The notes: generated by a model from the letters alone, not told the origin. A stretch of DNA of 24,316 bases from Streptomyces viridochromogenes (GCF_001270495.1 NZ_LGUR01000277.1:1-24316), one strand, 5' to 3'; positions 6,002-14,637 are shown, counted from the stretch's first letter. Program-made: numbers and translations.

Positions 6002-7489
6002 TCAGCGTCTGCCCTGGAGGAGGGCCGCCGTGTCCCTGATCTCGGGGAGGCGGGCGATGAGGGCCGCCCCCGGGCAGCTCGTCATGTAGCCCTCGTTGTG
6101 GCCGGCGACGGCCGGGAGCATGGTGGTGGTGCCGGAGTTGTAGCGGCTGTGGCTGTTGCTGGAGGTCAGCCGGACCTTCGCGCGCGGGTCCGTGTCGGTC
6201 TTCCCTAGCTTCCACGCGGCCAGCGCGGCGATCGAGTCGGTCATCGCCTTGGGTACCGGCACCCCGGCCGTGAAGGTGCCGATGGCGGCGATGCCGGTGC
6301 TGCGGTGGTTGAAGCCCTGGGTGTGGGCGCCGGTGACGGGACGGTCGATGCCGCCCGCGCGGCCCTCGTAGATGGTGCCGCAGCGGTCGACGAGGAAGTT
6401 GTAGCCGATGTCGTCCCAGTCGCGGGAGCCGGTCTGGCCCGCGTACAGGTACCGGATGATGCGGGGCACGTCGGCGCAGTCGTAGCCGTTGGGCGAGTCG
6501 GTGTGGTGGACGAAGACGGCGACGACCCGGTCGTCGTAGCGCGGTGGTGGCTGGGCACGCCGGGTGTCGTCGTCCAGCCAGGCCGACCTCGGGACGATGG
6601 GCGGCCGGGCCGCCTGATGCGAGGCGCCGGGACGCGCCGCGACCGGCCGCGCGGACGCCGCGACGACACGTTCGACCCCGCTCGCGCACAATGCCAGCGC
6701 GAGGACGGCGGCGAGGCCGGGCAGACAGCCGAGCAGCACGACCAGAACGGGCGGAACGCGCCACCCCGCGGGCGGTCGCAACCGGGTCCGGCCCAGCCCT
6801 CCGGACCGGAGCCGGCGCCGACTCCGGGACCGCACCTGGTCGCGGGACGACAGCCGGGCCCTAGCGTGCCACCGGGCCCGAGGCCGTTGCCGACGGCGGG
6901 GCCGGGGGCGGTGGCAGTGGCGGTAGCGGTTCCGAGGTGGCTGCGCAGCACCGGGCGCCCGCACGGCCCCCCGACCCGCCCCGACCTGCTGCACCCGCGC
7001 ACCCGGCTCCTCCGGCTGGGCCCAGTGCTCCCGCACGGCCGACTCGTCCAACGCGGCCGACCGCTCACACACCACCTGCTCGCCGGACGCGCCCGCCCGA
7101 TCCCCCGCCCCCGGCTCCTCCTGAGCGCCAGGCCGACCAGCGACGCTCGGCCGGTCCCGCACCGGCGATTCACCCAGCACGGACGGCTGGTCCGGGGCGC
7201 CCGGCTCTTCCCCCACGACCGACGACCGCTCCCGCACCCGCGGCTCATCCGGCAGGACACGCTCCTGCGGCTCCCCGCCCACACCGAGTCCTCGCGACGC
7301 CTCCCGCCCGCCATCCGCACCCGGCGCGCACGAAGCCTGCCCAGCAGTCTCACCCACCGGCCGCGCCGCGCCGCCCCTCGGCGCATCCCACGCCATCCCC
7401 GCAGCCCACGGTATTCGCACGGCACGAGGTCTTCGTCTCCCCCGCGTTCGCCGGAAGACCCTTGGGGTGACCCGTCGGAAGGCACGCAT
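6002..7489 (-). CDS. Membrane-anchored PGRP-type N-acetylmuramoyl-L-alanine amidase
   Basis: About 495 residues. The C-terminal 190 form an amidase_2/PGRP domain that cleaves the amide between MurNAc and L-Ala. It contains PPIVPRSAW, FVHHTDSPNGY, WDDIGYNFLVDRCGTIYEGR and AGHNEGYMTSCPG. Predicted zinc ligands are His328 (or His329), His464 and Cys472, with the same 8-residue His-Cys spacing as T7 lysozyme. A membrane segment lies at about 245-268. The preceding 240 residues would be cytoplasmic and look disordered: first Glu/Ser/Pro-rich imperfect repeats, then a strongly Arg-rich stretch. An in-frame ATG at 7555 would add 22 residues of poor codon bias. The ATG at 7489 is preferred, but the first 40 codons also have modest GC3 and the true start could lie further in. 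It is divergent from the MarP gene. Confidence 0.8.
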   Translation of the reverse strand: MRAFRRVTPRVFRRTRGRRRPRAVRIPWAAGMAWDAPRGGAARPVGETAGQASCAPGADGGREASRGLGVGGEPQERVLPDEPRVRERSSVVGEEPGAPDQPSVLGESPVRDRPSVAGRPGAQEEPGAGDRAGASGEQVVCERSAALDESAVREHWAQPEEPGARVQQVGAGRGAVRAPGAAQPPRNRYRHCHRPRPRRRQRPRARWHARARLSSRDQVRSRSRRRLRSGGLGRTRLRPPAGWRVPPVLVVLLGCLPGLAAVLALALCASGVERVVAASARPVAARPGASHQAARPPIVPRSAWLDDDTRRAQPPPRYDDRVVAVFVHHTDSPNGYDCADVPRIIRYLYAGQTGSRDWDDIGYNFLVDRCGTIYEGRAGGIDRPVTGAHTQGFNHRSTGIAAIGTFTAGVPVPKAMTDSIAALAAWKLGKTDTDPRAKVRLTSSNSHSRYNSGTTTMLPAVAGHNEGYMTSCPGAALIARLPEIRDTAALLQGRR

Positions 7490-7676
7490 GGTCCTACTGT
7501 CCGACGGATCCGGTCCGCCCGCGATGTGTGGTGTGACACGCGGTGGAACCATCATCCCGGTCCGGGGCGTTTCTCCAGGTGAACTCAGCGTGGCCGGTTC
7601 CCGGCGGCGCGTGTGCGCGTGCTGATCAACAGACGGCTTCCGCGCGTACTAAGGGGTCCGAGAGAAAGGCGGCTCT

Positions 7677-8861
7677 GTGGACCTGCTCGACATCCTGCTG
7701 TTGCTGGTGATCCTGGCCTACGCCGCGTCCGGCTACCGGCGCGGACTGGTGGCCGGCTGCGTCTCGCTGGCCGGTTTCGTGGGCGGCGCGGTGATCGGCG
7801 TATGGATCCTGCCGTGGATGATGGACCTGGTCACGCCGGGGACGACGTCGGCGACCGTGACCGCCGTGCTCACGGTGCTGGTGCCGGCCGTGGTGGTCCA
7901 CGAGCTTGCGGGGCGGCTGGCCCTGCGGCTGCGCCGGGAGCTGGACCGGGGCCCGCTCAGGGTGGCCGACGGCGTCGGCGGGGCCGTGGCCAACTCGGTG
8001 GCCGTGCTGATCGTGGCCTGGGTGGCCGCGAGTGTCCTCGCCGCTTCCTCCTCGCCCCTGCTCACCTCGGCCATCCGGGACTCCCGGCTCCTCGGAACCG
8101 TGCAGGACGCCATGCCGGACGCGACACCGGCCTGGTTCTCGCGGGCCACCACCGCACTCACCGAGGCGGGCTTCCCCCAGGTCTTCAACCCGTTCGAGAA
8201 CGAGTCGACCGCCGAGGTCGCCAAGCCCACCGGCGACAGCGTCACAGCCGCCGCCACCAACGCCGCCAAGCTCAGCACCGTCAAGATCGAGGGCGTCTCG
8301 GGCACCCAGGGCCGCGAGGGCAGCGGCTTCGTCTACTCCCCCCGGCACGTGATGACCAACGCCCACGTCGTGGCCGGCATCGACGAACCCGGCGTCCGGG
8401 TCGGCGGCGTCGGGCAGTCGTACGCGTCGCGGGTGGTGCTCTTCGACCCGCAGCGGGACGTGGCCGTGCTGTACGTCCCCGAGCTGCGCGCCCCCGTCCT
8501 CCGGTTCGACGACGACGCCACGCGCGGCGACTCGGCGGTCGTGGCCGGCTATCCGGAGGACGGCGATCTCAACCTCCAGGCGGCGACGGTCGCGAACCGG
8601 GTGCGGGCGACCGGCCAGAACATCTACAACGACGCGACCGTCACCCGCGAGATCTACTCGATCCGCTCCACCGTCCGCCCCGGCAACTCCGGCGGCCCGC
8701 TGCTGACCACCGACGGCAAGGTGTTCGGCGTCGTCTTCGCCCGCTCGACGTCCGACGCCGAGACGGGCTACGTCCTGACGGCGGCCGAGGTCGCCTCCGA
8801 CGCGAAGCGCGCGGCGAACGCCACGGCACCGGTCGACACGGGGAACCTCGTCACGTCCTGA
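7677..8861 (+). CDS. MarP-family membrane serine protease
   Basis: A 394-residue protein with an N-terminal CvpA/colicin V-production-like membrane domain (about four helices: residues 4-21, 25-48, 58-76 and 101-122) and an extracytoplasmic chymotrypsin-like protease. The catalytic triad is clear: His230 (MTNAHVVAG), Asp261 (DPQRDVAVL) and Ser338 (RPGNSGGPL). In Mycobacterium tuberculosis, MarP supports acid tolerance by activating a peptidoglycan hydrolase. Here a PGRP amidase is the divergent neighbour, an interesting but unproven pairing. The start is the GTG at 7677 with GAAAGG upstream. The only cysteine is Cys28 in the membrane domain, so the disulfide that stabilises mycobacterial MarP cannot form. 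The gene converges with the GNAT gene. Confidence 0.9.
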   Translation: MDLLDILLLLVILAYAASGYRRGLVAGCVSLAGFVGGAVIGVWILPWMMDLVTPGTTSATVTAVLTVLVPAVVVHELAGRLALRLRRELDRGPLRVADGVGGAVANSVAVLIVAWVAASVLAASSSPLLTSAIRDSRLLGTVQDAMPDATPAWFSRATTALTEAGFPQVFNPFENESTAEVAKPTGDSVTAAATNAAKLSTVKIEGVSGTQGREGSGFVYSPRHVMTNAHVVAGIDEPGVRVGGVGQSYASRVVLFDPQRDVAVLYVPELRAPVLRFDDDATRGDSAVVAGYPEDGDLNLQAATVANRVRATGQNIYNDATVTREIYSIRSTVRPGNSGGPLLTTDGKVFGVVFARSTSDAETGYVLTAAEVASDAKRAANATAPVDTGNLVTS

Positions 8862-8874
8862 GGCGAGGGGATGT

Positions 8875-8913
8875 CCGGGCACGCGGGCCTACGGGCATGC
8901 GGGCGTTGCCCGG
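8875..8913. terminator. Possible hairpin between convergent marP-like and GNAT genes
   Basis: CCGGGCA at 8875-8881 pairs with TGCCCGG at 8907-8913, across a 25-nt loop rich in GCGGG motifs. It occupies most of the 53-bp gap. There is no T-tract, so activity is uncertain. Confidence 0.35.
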
Positions 8914-8914
8914 G

Positions 8915-9412
8915 TCAGAGACCTCGCCCCATGAACACGTCGTCCACATACTCCCCGTCCAGGAAGAACTCCTCGGGCAGCACCCCCTCCACCACGAACC
9001 CCTCGGACTCGTACAGCTTGCGAGCCGGTGTGTTGTGGGCGAGGACGCGCAGGGTGAGTCGGCGGACGCCCCTGCGGCGGGTCTCCTCGACGGCCGCGCG
9101 GATCAGCGCCCGGCCGACGCCGTGGCCGCGCGCCTCCTCGGCGACGGCGAGGCCCTGGATCTGCCGGACGTGCGTGTTGCAGGCCAGCGGGGTGGAAAAG
9201 CCCAGACGGACGTATCCGACGATACGACGGTTCAGCTCCGCCACCAGATGGTCCCCGGGGGTGTGCCGGTCGGTGAAGAACGGCGGGTAGGGCGGCTGCG
9301 GCTGCGGCATGACCGCGTGCAGCGGTGACCACGTGACACGGTCGAGGTGGGAGAGCTCCTCCTCGTCGTCGGGCAGGGCGGCGCGTATACGGGGTACGTA
9401 CGACTCGGACAT
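8915..9412 (-). CDS. GNAT-family N-acetyltransferase
   Basis: A 165-residue single-domain acetyltransferase. The acetyl-CoA-binding motif A is intact: IQGLAVAEEARGHGVGRALI, with RGHGVG as the pyrophosphate-binding loop. This is followed by motif B features LRVLAHNTPARKLYESEGF. The substrate-binding N-terminal half (PQPQPPYPPFFTDRHTPGDH) is not diagnostic, so the acceptor is unknown; a protein N-terminus, an amine or an antibiotic are all possible. The ATG at 9412 has AAGGTGA 5 nt upstream. A GTG at 9421 in the same frame overlaps that SD and is less likely. It is divergent from the TIGR01777 gene across 69 bp. Confidence 0.85.
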   Translation of the reverse strand: MSESYVPRIRAALPDDEEELSHLDRVTWSPLHAVMPQPQPPYPPFFTDRHTPGDHLVAELNRRIVGYVRLGFSTPLACNTHVRQIQGLAVAEEARGHGVGRALIRAAVEETRRRGVRRLTLRVLAHNTPARKLYESEGFVVEGVLPEEFFLDGEYVDDVFMGRGL

Positions 9413-9481
9413 GGGCGTCACCTTATGACCGGGGGACGGGAGCCGACCGGGGTTTTATGTGAGCACGGGCAGGATGTGGTT

Positions 9482-10381
9482 ATGGAACTTTCAAGAATCG
9501 CGGTGGCCGGCTCCTCCGGGCTGATCGGCGGGGCCCTGGTGCGGTCCCTGGTCGCGGACGGGCACGAGGTGGTCCGGCTGGTGCGGCGCGCGCCCCGCTC
9601 GGCGGACGAGGTCCGGTGGGATCCCGAGCGGAAGTACGTGGACACGGCCGGGCTCGCGGGCTGCGACGTCGTGGTCAATCTGGCCGGGGCCAACGTGGGT
9701 TCGCGGCGCTGGACGGAGGCGTACAAGGCGAAGCTCCGGAGCGGCCGGGTGCTGGGTACGGCGGCGCTGGCGGAGGCGGTGGCCTCGCTGGACGCGCCGC
9801 CGCGGGTCTTCGTGAACGGCAGCGCGATCGGCTACTACGGCGAGACCGGCGAGCGGACCGTCGACGAGAGCGCCCCGCCCGGGGAGGGCTTCCTGCCCTC
9901 GCTGGTCGTGGAGTGGGAAGGTGCGGCGGCGCCCGCGCGGGAGGCGGGCGTCCGGACGGTGTTCCCGCGCACGGGGCTGGTGGTGGCCCGGCGGGGCGGG
10001 GCCTGGGGACGGCTGTTCCCGCTGTTCAAGGCCGGGCTGGGCGGGCGGATGGGGGACGGGCGGCAGTACTGGTCGTTCGTCTCGCTGCACGACGAGGTGG
10101 CCGCCATCCGGCATCTCATCGACACCGACGGTCTGTCGGGGCCGTTCAACGTGACCGCGCCGCAGCCGCTGACGAACCGTGAGATCACCGAGGTCATGGG
10201 GCGCGTGCTGCACCGGCCGACGCTCTTCGCGGTCCCGGCGCCCGTACTGCGGACCGTCCTCGGCGAGATGGCCGGGGACGTGCTGGGCAGCCAACGGGTG
10301 CTGCCGAAGCGGCTGCTGGAGTCGGGGTTCACCTTCGCGTTCCCGGAGATCGAGGGGGCGATCCGGGCGGCCGCCCAGTAA
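9482..10381 (+). CDS. TIGR01777 family epimerase-like protein (YfcH/SDR39U type)
   Basis: A 299-residue extended short-chain dehydrogenase/reductase-like protein. An NAD(P)-binding glycine motif is near the N-terminus (RIAVAGSSGLIGGALVRSL). Family signatures are VVNLAGANVGSRRWT, the segment VFVNGSAIGYYGETGERTVD carrying the YYG of this family, and WSFVSLHDEVAAIRHLI. The C-terminal DUF1731 domain ends with VLGSQRVLPKRLLESGFTF and is diagnostic of TIGR01777. The family is widespread and its physiological substrate is not established. The ATG at 9482 is chosen because the sequence from there matches the usual N-terminus; the upstream in-frame extension to 9347 overlaps the divergent GNAT gene. 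Confidence 0.88.
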   Translation: MELSRIAVAGSSGLIGGALVRSLVADGHEVVRLVRRAPRSADEVRWDPERKYVDTAGLAGCDVVVNLAGANVGSRRWTEAYKAKLRSGRVLGTAALAEAVASLDAPPRVFVNGSAIGYYGETGERTVDESAPPGEGFLPSLVVEWEGAAAPAREAGVRTVFPRTGLVVARRGGAWGRLFPLFKAGLGGRMGDGRQYWSFVSLHDEVAAIRHLIDTDGLSGPFNVTAPQPLTNREITEVMGRVLHRPTLFAVPAPVLRTVLGEMAGDVLGSQRVLPKRLLESGFTFAFPEIEGAIRAAAQ

Positions 10382-10596
10382 TTCCGGCGCCCGTCCGGAC
10401 GGCCGCACAGCACGGTCGGACAGGAGCCGACGCCCAGGAGCGGACGTCCGTATGCGACCGCCGTGCGACCGTGCTCTGCCCATGCGCGACTGTTTCTGAC
10501 CGATCACAGCCCTAACCTCGTCCCGAACTCGGGTATCCCCTAAGCCTGTTGGGGGCATGACGTCTCCACCGGCCGCGCAACCTCGAGGAGGGGCAC
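10382..10596. other. 215-bp intergenic region with short palindromes
   Basis: No coding potential is seen. AGCACGGTCG at 10409-10418 is inverted at 10466-10475, with a 47-nt gap. CCCGA-AC-TCGGG at 10522-10533 is a perfect 12-bp palindrome close enough to the downstream oxidoreductase gene to be an operator. A strong SD (GAGGAGGGG) follows immediately before the GTG at 10597. I could not identify a convincing -10/-35 pair. Confidence 0.4.
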
Positions 10597-11970
10597 GTGC
10601 TTGAGCCCGCGTACCAGGCGGACGTCGTCATCGTGGGAGCCGGGGTCGCCGGACTCTCCGCGGCGCATCGACTGACCAGCGCAGGAGTGAGGACCGCAGT
10701 CCTGGAGGCCGCCCCTTGCCCGGGCGGCCGCATGTCGACGGAGAAGATCGACGGGTTCCGGCTCGACCGGATCGGACAGCTTCTGTCGACGTCGTATCCG
10801 GAACTACGTCTGACACCCGGCCTCGACGCGCTGGCCCTGCGCCCCTTCGCGCCGGGCGTACTGCTGCACAGCGACGGGCGCCGACAGCGCGCGGGCGCGT
10901 TCGCCAAGCCACGGAGCGCGAGGGGCGCACTCCACGCGGTGCGCGCCCTGGCGAGCGCCCCTCGGGCGGCGTCCGTGCGGGGCATCCCGGGGCAGACGAC
11001 CCTGCCGAGGGTGCGCGCGAGCGCCCCGCTGGGTACCGCGGTCGACCAGGCCCGGCTCGGCGCCGCGCTCGCCCGCCTCGCCATCGCGCCCGTCGAACGG
11101 CTGCTGGCCCGCCCGGAGTTGCCGGCCGCGCAGGCCCTCGCGGAGCGGGGCGTACCGGCCCGCACGATCGACGGTTTCCTACGGCCGCTGCTCGCCGCGC
11201 TGCTGTGCGACCCGGAGCTGACGACGTCCAGCCGGTGCGCGGATCTCGCGCTGCGGGCCTTCGCCAGCGGGCGCCTGTGTGTGCCCGAGGGCGGCGCCGA
11301 GGCGCTGCCGGAACTGCTCGCCCGGACGTTGCCGCCGGGTACCGTGCACACCGGCGTGCGGGTCACGTCGGTCGCCACGACATCGGTGACCACCGCGGAG
11401 CACGGCGAGATACCGTGCCGGGCCGTCCTGCTGGCGACGGACGCACGGACCGCCGCCGAGCTGCTGCCGGGCCTGCGCGTACCGGACTTCCACCCGGTGA
11501 CGGTCGTCCACCACACCACCGACGAGCCGCCGACGACCGGCGCCTCCCTGATGCTGGACGCCGACCGGGGCGGCCCGGTCGCGCACACGGCGGTGATGAG
11601 CCAGGTCGACCCCAGCCGCGCGCCGGCGGGCCGGGCACTCGTCTCGTCGACGGTCCTCGGCACCCCGCCGTCCGACATCGACACGGCCGTACGCATGCAC
11701 CTGTCCCGCCTCTACGGCACCTCCACGGCACGCTGGGAGACCCTCGCCGTGCACCACACCCCGGAGGCCGTCCCCGCGATGCGCCCGCCGCACGACCTGC
11801 GCCGCCCGGTGCGCCTGCTGGCGGGCCTGTACGTGTGCGGCGACCACCGGGACACCAGCACGACCCAGGGCGCCCTCCACTCGGCCCACAGGGCGGCGGC
11901 CGCGATCCTGGCGGACCTGGGAGCGGCCGGTTCCCTGCACAGGGCGGAGCCGTTAAGGGCGGCGGCCTGA
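10597..11970 (+). CDS. FAD-dependent oxidoreductase (amine oxidase / protoporphyrinogen oxidase-like)
   Basis: A 457-residue flavoprotein. The N-terminal Rossmann motif is DVVIVGAGVAGLSAAHRL, followed by VLEAAPCPGGRMSTEKIDGF, the GG-doublet region that contacts FAD. A C-terminal FAD-binding segment reads LLAGLYVCGDHRDTSTTQGA, followed by LHSAHRAAAAIL. This is the layout of the amine-oxidase / protoporphyrinogen-oxidase / phytoene-desaturase superfamily. The middle substrate domain (about 90-330) does not identify a specific reaction, and no heme or carotenoid genes are adjacent. The start is the GTG at 10597 with an excellent SD. It is convergent with the regulator gene; the 129-bp gap contains a dispersed repeat. 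A strict hemY assignment is not justified. Confidence 0.82.
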   Translation: MLEPAYQADVVIVGAGVAGLSAAHRLTSAGVRTAVLEAAPCPGGRMSTEKIDGFRLDRIGQLLSTSYPELRLTPGLDALALRPFAPGVLLHSDGRRQRAGAFAKPRSARGALHAVRALASAPRAASVRGIPGQTTLPRVRASAPLGTAVDQARLGAALARLAIAPVERLLARPELPAAQALAERGVPARTIDGFLRPLLAALLCDPELTTSSRCADLALRAFASGRLCVPEGGAEALPELLARTLPPGTVHTGVRVTSVATTSVTTAEHGEIPCRAVLLATDARTAAELLPGLRVPDFHPVTVVHHTTDEPPTTGASLMLDADRGGPVAHTAVMSQVDPSRAPAGRALVSSTVLGTPPSDIDTAVRMHLSRLYGTSTARWETLAVHHTPEAVPAMRPPHDLRRPVRLLAGLYVCGDHRDTSTTQGALHSAHRAAAAILADLGAAGSLHRAEPLRAAA

Positions 11971-11994
11971 AGGGCGCAGGGCACCCGCGCCCCC

Positions 11995-12053
11995 GTGAGG
12001 GGCGCGGGGCTGTGTCGATCTGCGGCTCCGCCGCGGGGGCGCGACCAGCCACA
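11995..12053 (+). repeat. Dispersed intergenic repeat R2, copy A
   Basis: The core, gaggggcgcggggctgtgtc followed by gatctgcggctccgccgcgg, recurs in inverted orientation at about 14726-14774 with only a few mismatches. It contains an internal GC-rich palindrome (GCGGCTCCGCCGC) and lies between the stop codons of two convergent genes, where it could act as a transcription barrier. Confidence 0.75.
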
Positions 12054-12099
12054 ACGTGACGCAAGGGCAGTACACACGGTCGGAGTTACGGCGAGCCCT

Positions 12100-13539
12100 C
12101 TACCCGAACGCCGCGACCTTGTCGCGATACCCCCGCACCGGCGCCGCATCCCGATACGGCTCCAACCTCCGCTCGAAGTCCTTGACGTACTCGACCGCCC
12201 GCACCGACCGCATCTCCGCCGCCGCGCCCGCCGCCTCCGCCCCCAGCGCACAGGCCTGATCGAGCTCACCGAGCCCCAGCCGCGCAGAGGCGAGAACGAC
12301 CCGGCAGAACAACCGGCTGCGGGCGTACGCGGGCGCACGCAACTGCAAGGACCGCTCCGCGTGCTGCGCCGCCGCCCGGAACTGCTGCAGATCCCGGTGG
12401 CAGTGCCCGAACTCGTCGGCGAGCTGCCCCTCGTCGAAGAACCGCGCCCAGTGCGGCACGTCGTCGCCGGGGCGAGCCGCTTCGAGGGCGCGTTCGGCCC
12501 GGACCAGGGAGGCCGTACAGGCGCGCACCTCGCCCAGCACGCCGTGCCCGCGCGCCTCGCACGCGTGCAGCAGGGCCTGCACGACCGGCGGCGCGCTGGC
12601 GCCCACGCCCTGCTGGGCCACGCGCGCGAGCTGGACGGCCTCGCGGCCGTGGGCCAGATAGACGGCCTGGCGGCTCATGGTGACCAGGACGTAGGAGCCG
12701 AAGGCCCGGTCCCCGGCCGCCTGCGCGAGCCGCAGCGACTGCACGAAGTAGCGCTGGGCGAGCCCGTGCGCCGCGATGTCGTACGACGTCCAGCCCGCGA
12801 GTCGCGTGAGGTCCGCGGCGGCCGCGAACAGGCGGCGGCCGGTCTGCTCGCCGTAGGTGCCGCGCAGCATCGGCTCGCACTCGTGCTCCAGGTAGCGCAC
12901 GAGGGCCTGGCGGGCGTGGCCGCCGCCGTACATGTCGTCGAGGGAGCGGAACAGCTCGCCGACCGAGCGCAGCGCCGCGATGTCGCCACCGGTGACCTTC
13001 TGGCCGGGGCCGCGCTCGCCCTGGCTGCGCTGGCGGGGTACGGCCGTGGGGCGGCCCTGGACCGGGATGCGGGCGATCGGCTCGCCCCGGGCGACCTTCT
13101 CGTCGGCGCGGCCGATCAGCCAGTCCCGGCTGGGCACGACGAGACCGGCCGGGGTGAAGGCGATCTTGCGCAGCTCGGCGTGGCTGCCGGAGTCCTTGCG
13201 CCACAGGCCGCTGACGATGTCGACGGCCTCCTCGGGGGTGGCGGCGAACTCCAGGCCCGCGTACACGGGGGCGCAGGCGTCGAGGCCGAGGTCCTGGGCG
13301 GAGAGCCGACGGCCGAGGCGGCGTGTGAAGACCTCGGCGATGAGGGCGGGTGTCGTACCGCGTGGCTGCTGGCCGCGCAGCCAGCGCGTGACCGAGGTCT
13401 TGTCGTATCTGAGATCAAGCCCGTGTTCGAGGCCGAGCTGGTCCACCCGGCGGGCGAGACCCGCGTTGGAGAATCCCGCTTCTGCGATGAGCGCGGCGAG
13501 CTGGCGGTTGGGAGTGCGCTGCGCGGGTCGTTCCGTCAT
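12100..13539 (-). CDS. NsdA/NsdB-like transcriptional regulator with C-terminal helical region
   Basis: A 479-residue protein. The N-terminal region (about 10-90) contains a helix-turn-helix of the type RQLAALIAEAGFSNAGLARR, followed by DKTSVTRWLRGQQPRGTTP. The remainder is a long, Ala-rich, all-helical region consistent with tetratricopeptide-like repeats (SRLFCRVVLASARLGLGELD near the end). This layout matches the Streptomyces NsdA/NsdB regulators that repress antibiotic production and sporulation; orthology to either cannot be claimed. The ATG at 13539 (MTERPAQRTPNRQL) has GGAGA 11 nt upstream. The frame is open to 13689, but the added residues lack HTH homology and cover promoter sequence. 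It is divergent from lipB and has no visible ligand domain. Confidence 0.8.
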   Translation of the reverse strand: MTERPAQRTPNRQLAALIAEAGFSNAGLARRVDQLGLEHGLDLRYDKTSVTRWLRGQQPRGTTPALIAEVFTRRLGRRLSAQDLGLDACAPVYAGLEFAATPEEAVDIVSGLWRKDSGSHAELRKIAFTPAGLVVPSRDWLIGRADEKVARGEPIARIPVQGRPTAVPRQRSQGERGPGQKVTGGDIAALRSVGELFRSLDDMYGGGHARQALVRYLEHECEPMLRGTYGEQTGRRLFAAAADLTRLAGWTSYDIAAHGLAQRYFVQSLRLAQAAGDRAFGSYVLVTMSRQAVYLAHGREAVQLARVAQQGVGASAPPVVQALLHACEARGHGVLGEVRACTASLVRAERALEAARPGDDVPHWARFFDEGQLADEFGHCHRDLQQFRAAAQHAERSLQLRAPAYARSRLFCRVVLASARLGLGELDQACALGAEAAGAAAEMRSVRAVEYVKDFERRLEPYRDAAPVRGYRDKVAAFG

Positions 13540-13765
13540 CTGCGGTGCGGTCTCCTGCCTTTGGGACCTCGCGTGGCCGGTGCGGCCGCGGGTGCCCGGA
13601 TTGCCGGTGAGCAGCCCTTTTGGCCTGCCCGAACGGCGCGAATGTAGCGGAGAGTAAGCACCCGATCGCACATTTCGCCGCCCATTCATCCGATCGTGTG
13701 AGGATTGCCCTACCGGGCTGACGCGGGCCGTGAGACGTCACCCGAACAAGCCGGTCGTACAGTGG

Positions 13766-13789
13766 CGTAGGCACGCTTTGTGCCTTACG
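13766..13789 (+). promoter_or_regulatory. Hairpin in the lipB leader region
   Basis: AGGCAC (13769-13774) and GTGCCT (13780-13785) form a stem with a GCTTT loop, extended by three further pairs after a bulged T. TACAGT just upstream (13759-13764) resembles a -10. If transcription starts near there, the hairpin would lie in the 5' leader some 30 nt before the SD. Confidence 0.4.
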
Positions 13790-13820
13790 ACTTTCCGGTG
13801 CTTCTAGGGAGGCGCTTGCC

Positions 13821-14621
13821 GTGAGTGAGTTGCGGTTCGTCCGTATGGGGTTCGGCGCGGACGCCGTCGAGTACCAGGAGGCGTGGAACGAGCAGCGCCG
13901 GGTGCACGCGGCGCGGTTCGCGGACGAGCTCCCCGACACGGTCCTACTGCTCGAACACCCCCCGGTGTACACGGCGGGCCGGCGCACGGCGGACAACGAG
14001 CGGCCCCTGGACGGCACGCCGGTCGTCGACGTGGACCGCGGCGGCAAGATCACCTGGCACGGCCCGGGCCAGCTGGTCGGCTACCCGATCCAGAAACTGC
14101 CCCGCCCCGTGGACGTCGTGGCGCACGTACGTCGGCTGGAGGAGGCCCTGATCCGCACCTGCGCGGAGTTCGGCCTGGAGACCACCCGGGTCGAGGGGCG
14201 CAGCGGCGTATGGGTCCTCGGCGACCCGGTGGAGCAGCGCCCAGCGCTCGGCGGGCTGTCCCTGGACTTCGACCCCCGTCTCACCGACGAGGAGTTCGAC
14301 CCCCGTCTGAACGGCCCCGAGTACGCCCCGTCCAACGCGGGCCAGCGGCGTGAGGACCGCAAGATCGCGGCGATCGGGATCCGGGTCGCCAAGGGCGTGA
14401 CCATGCACGGCTTCGCGCTGAACGTGAACCCGGACAACAAGTGGTTCGACAAGATCATCCCGTGCGGGATCCGGGACGCGGGCGTCGCCTCCCTGGCGAA
14501 CGAACTCGGCCGGGACGTCACGATCGCCGAGGTGCTGCCGGTCGCGGAGCGGCATCTGAAGGACGTACTGGAGAACGCGGACCTGAAGCCCCGGGAGATC
14601 GAGAGAACCCCGGCCGCGTGA
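13821..14621 (+). CDS. lipB: Octanoyl-[acyl-carrier-protein]:protein N-octanoyltransferase
   Basis: A 266-residue enzyme that moves octanoate from ACP to the lipoyl-domain lysine of 2-oxoacid dehydrogenases and GcvH, the first step of endogenous lipoylation in the cytoplasm. Diagnostic motifs are [14 protein letters not shown] (42-55), [18 protein letters not shown] (73-90, with His80), RKIAAIGIR with Lys181, and IIPCGI with the acyl-thioester Cys215. Between GVWV and RKIAAIG there is a 40-residue acidic insertion (about 140-179) containing two tandem FDPRL units 9 residues apart; mycobacterial LipB is far shorter here. The start is the GTG at 13821 with AGGGAGG 8 nt upstream. lipA follows after a 423-bp repeat-filled gap, so the two genes are neighbours but probably not one tight operon. 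Confidence 0.96.
   Translation: MSELRFVRMGFGADAVEYQEAWNEQRRVHAARFADELPDTVLLLEHPPVYTAGRRTADNERPLDGTPVVDVDRGGKITWHGPGQLVGYPIQKLPRPVDVVAHVRRLEEALIRTCAEFGLETTRVEGRSGVWVLGDPVEQRPALGGLSLDFDPRLTDEEFDPRLNGPEYAPSNAGQRREDRKIAAIGIRVAKGVTMHGFALNVNPDNKWFDKIIPCGIRDAGVASLANELGRDVTIAEVLPVAERHLKDVLENADLKPREIERTPAA
14268..14308 (+). repeat. 27-bp duplication inside lipB
   Basis: The 14-mer ttcgacccccgtct occurs at 14268-14281 and at 14295-14308, in frame, giving two FDPRL units in the LipB insertion loop. The preserved frame and surface-loop position suggest it is tolerated. Confidence 0.75.
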
Positions 14622-14637
14622 CAGACCCCCGGGGTTC

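Noticed and set aside
5815..6039. 74-codon plus-strand ORF over the sigma remnant
   Set aside because: It is antisense to recognisable sigma-factor fragments and resembles nothing on its own.
6305..7582. 425-codon plus-strand frame antisense to the amidase
   Set aside because: It overlaps the clear PGRP domain and has only Arg/Pro-rich, featureless sequence.
11995..13647. 550-codon plus-strand frame over the NsdA-like regulator
   Set aside because: Its product shows no recognisable domain, while the minus-strand frame carries an HTH and an SD.
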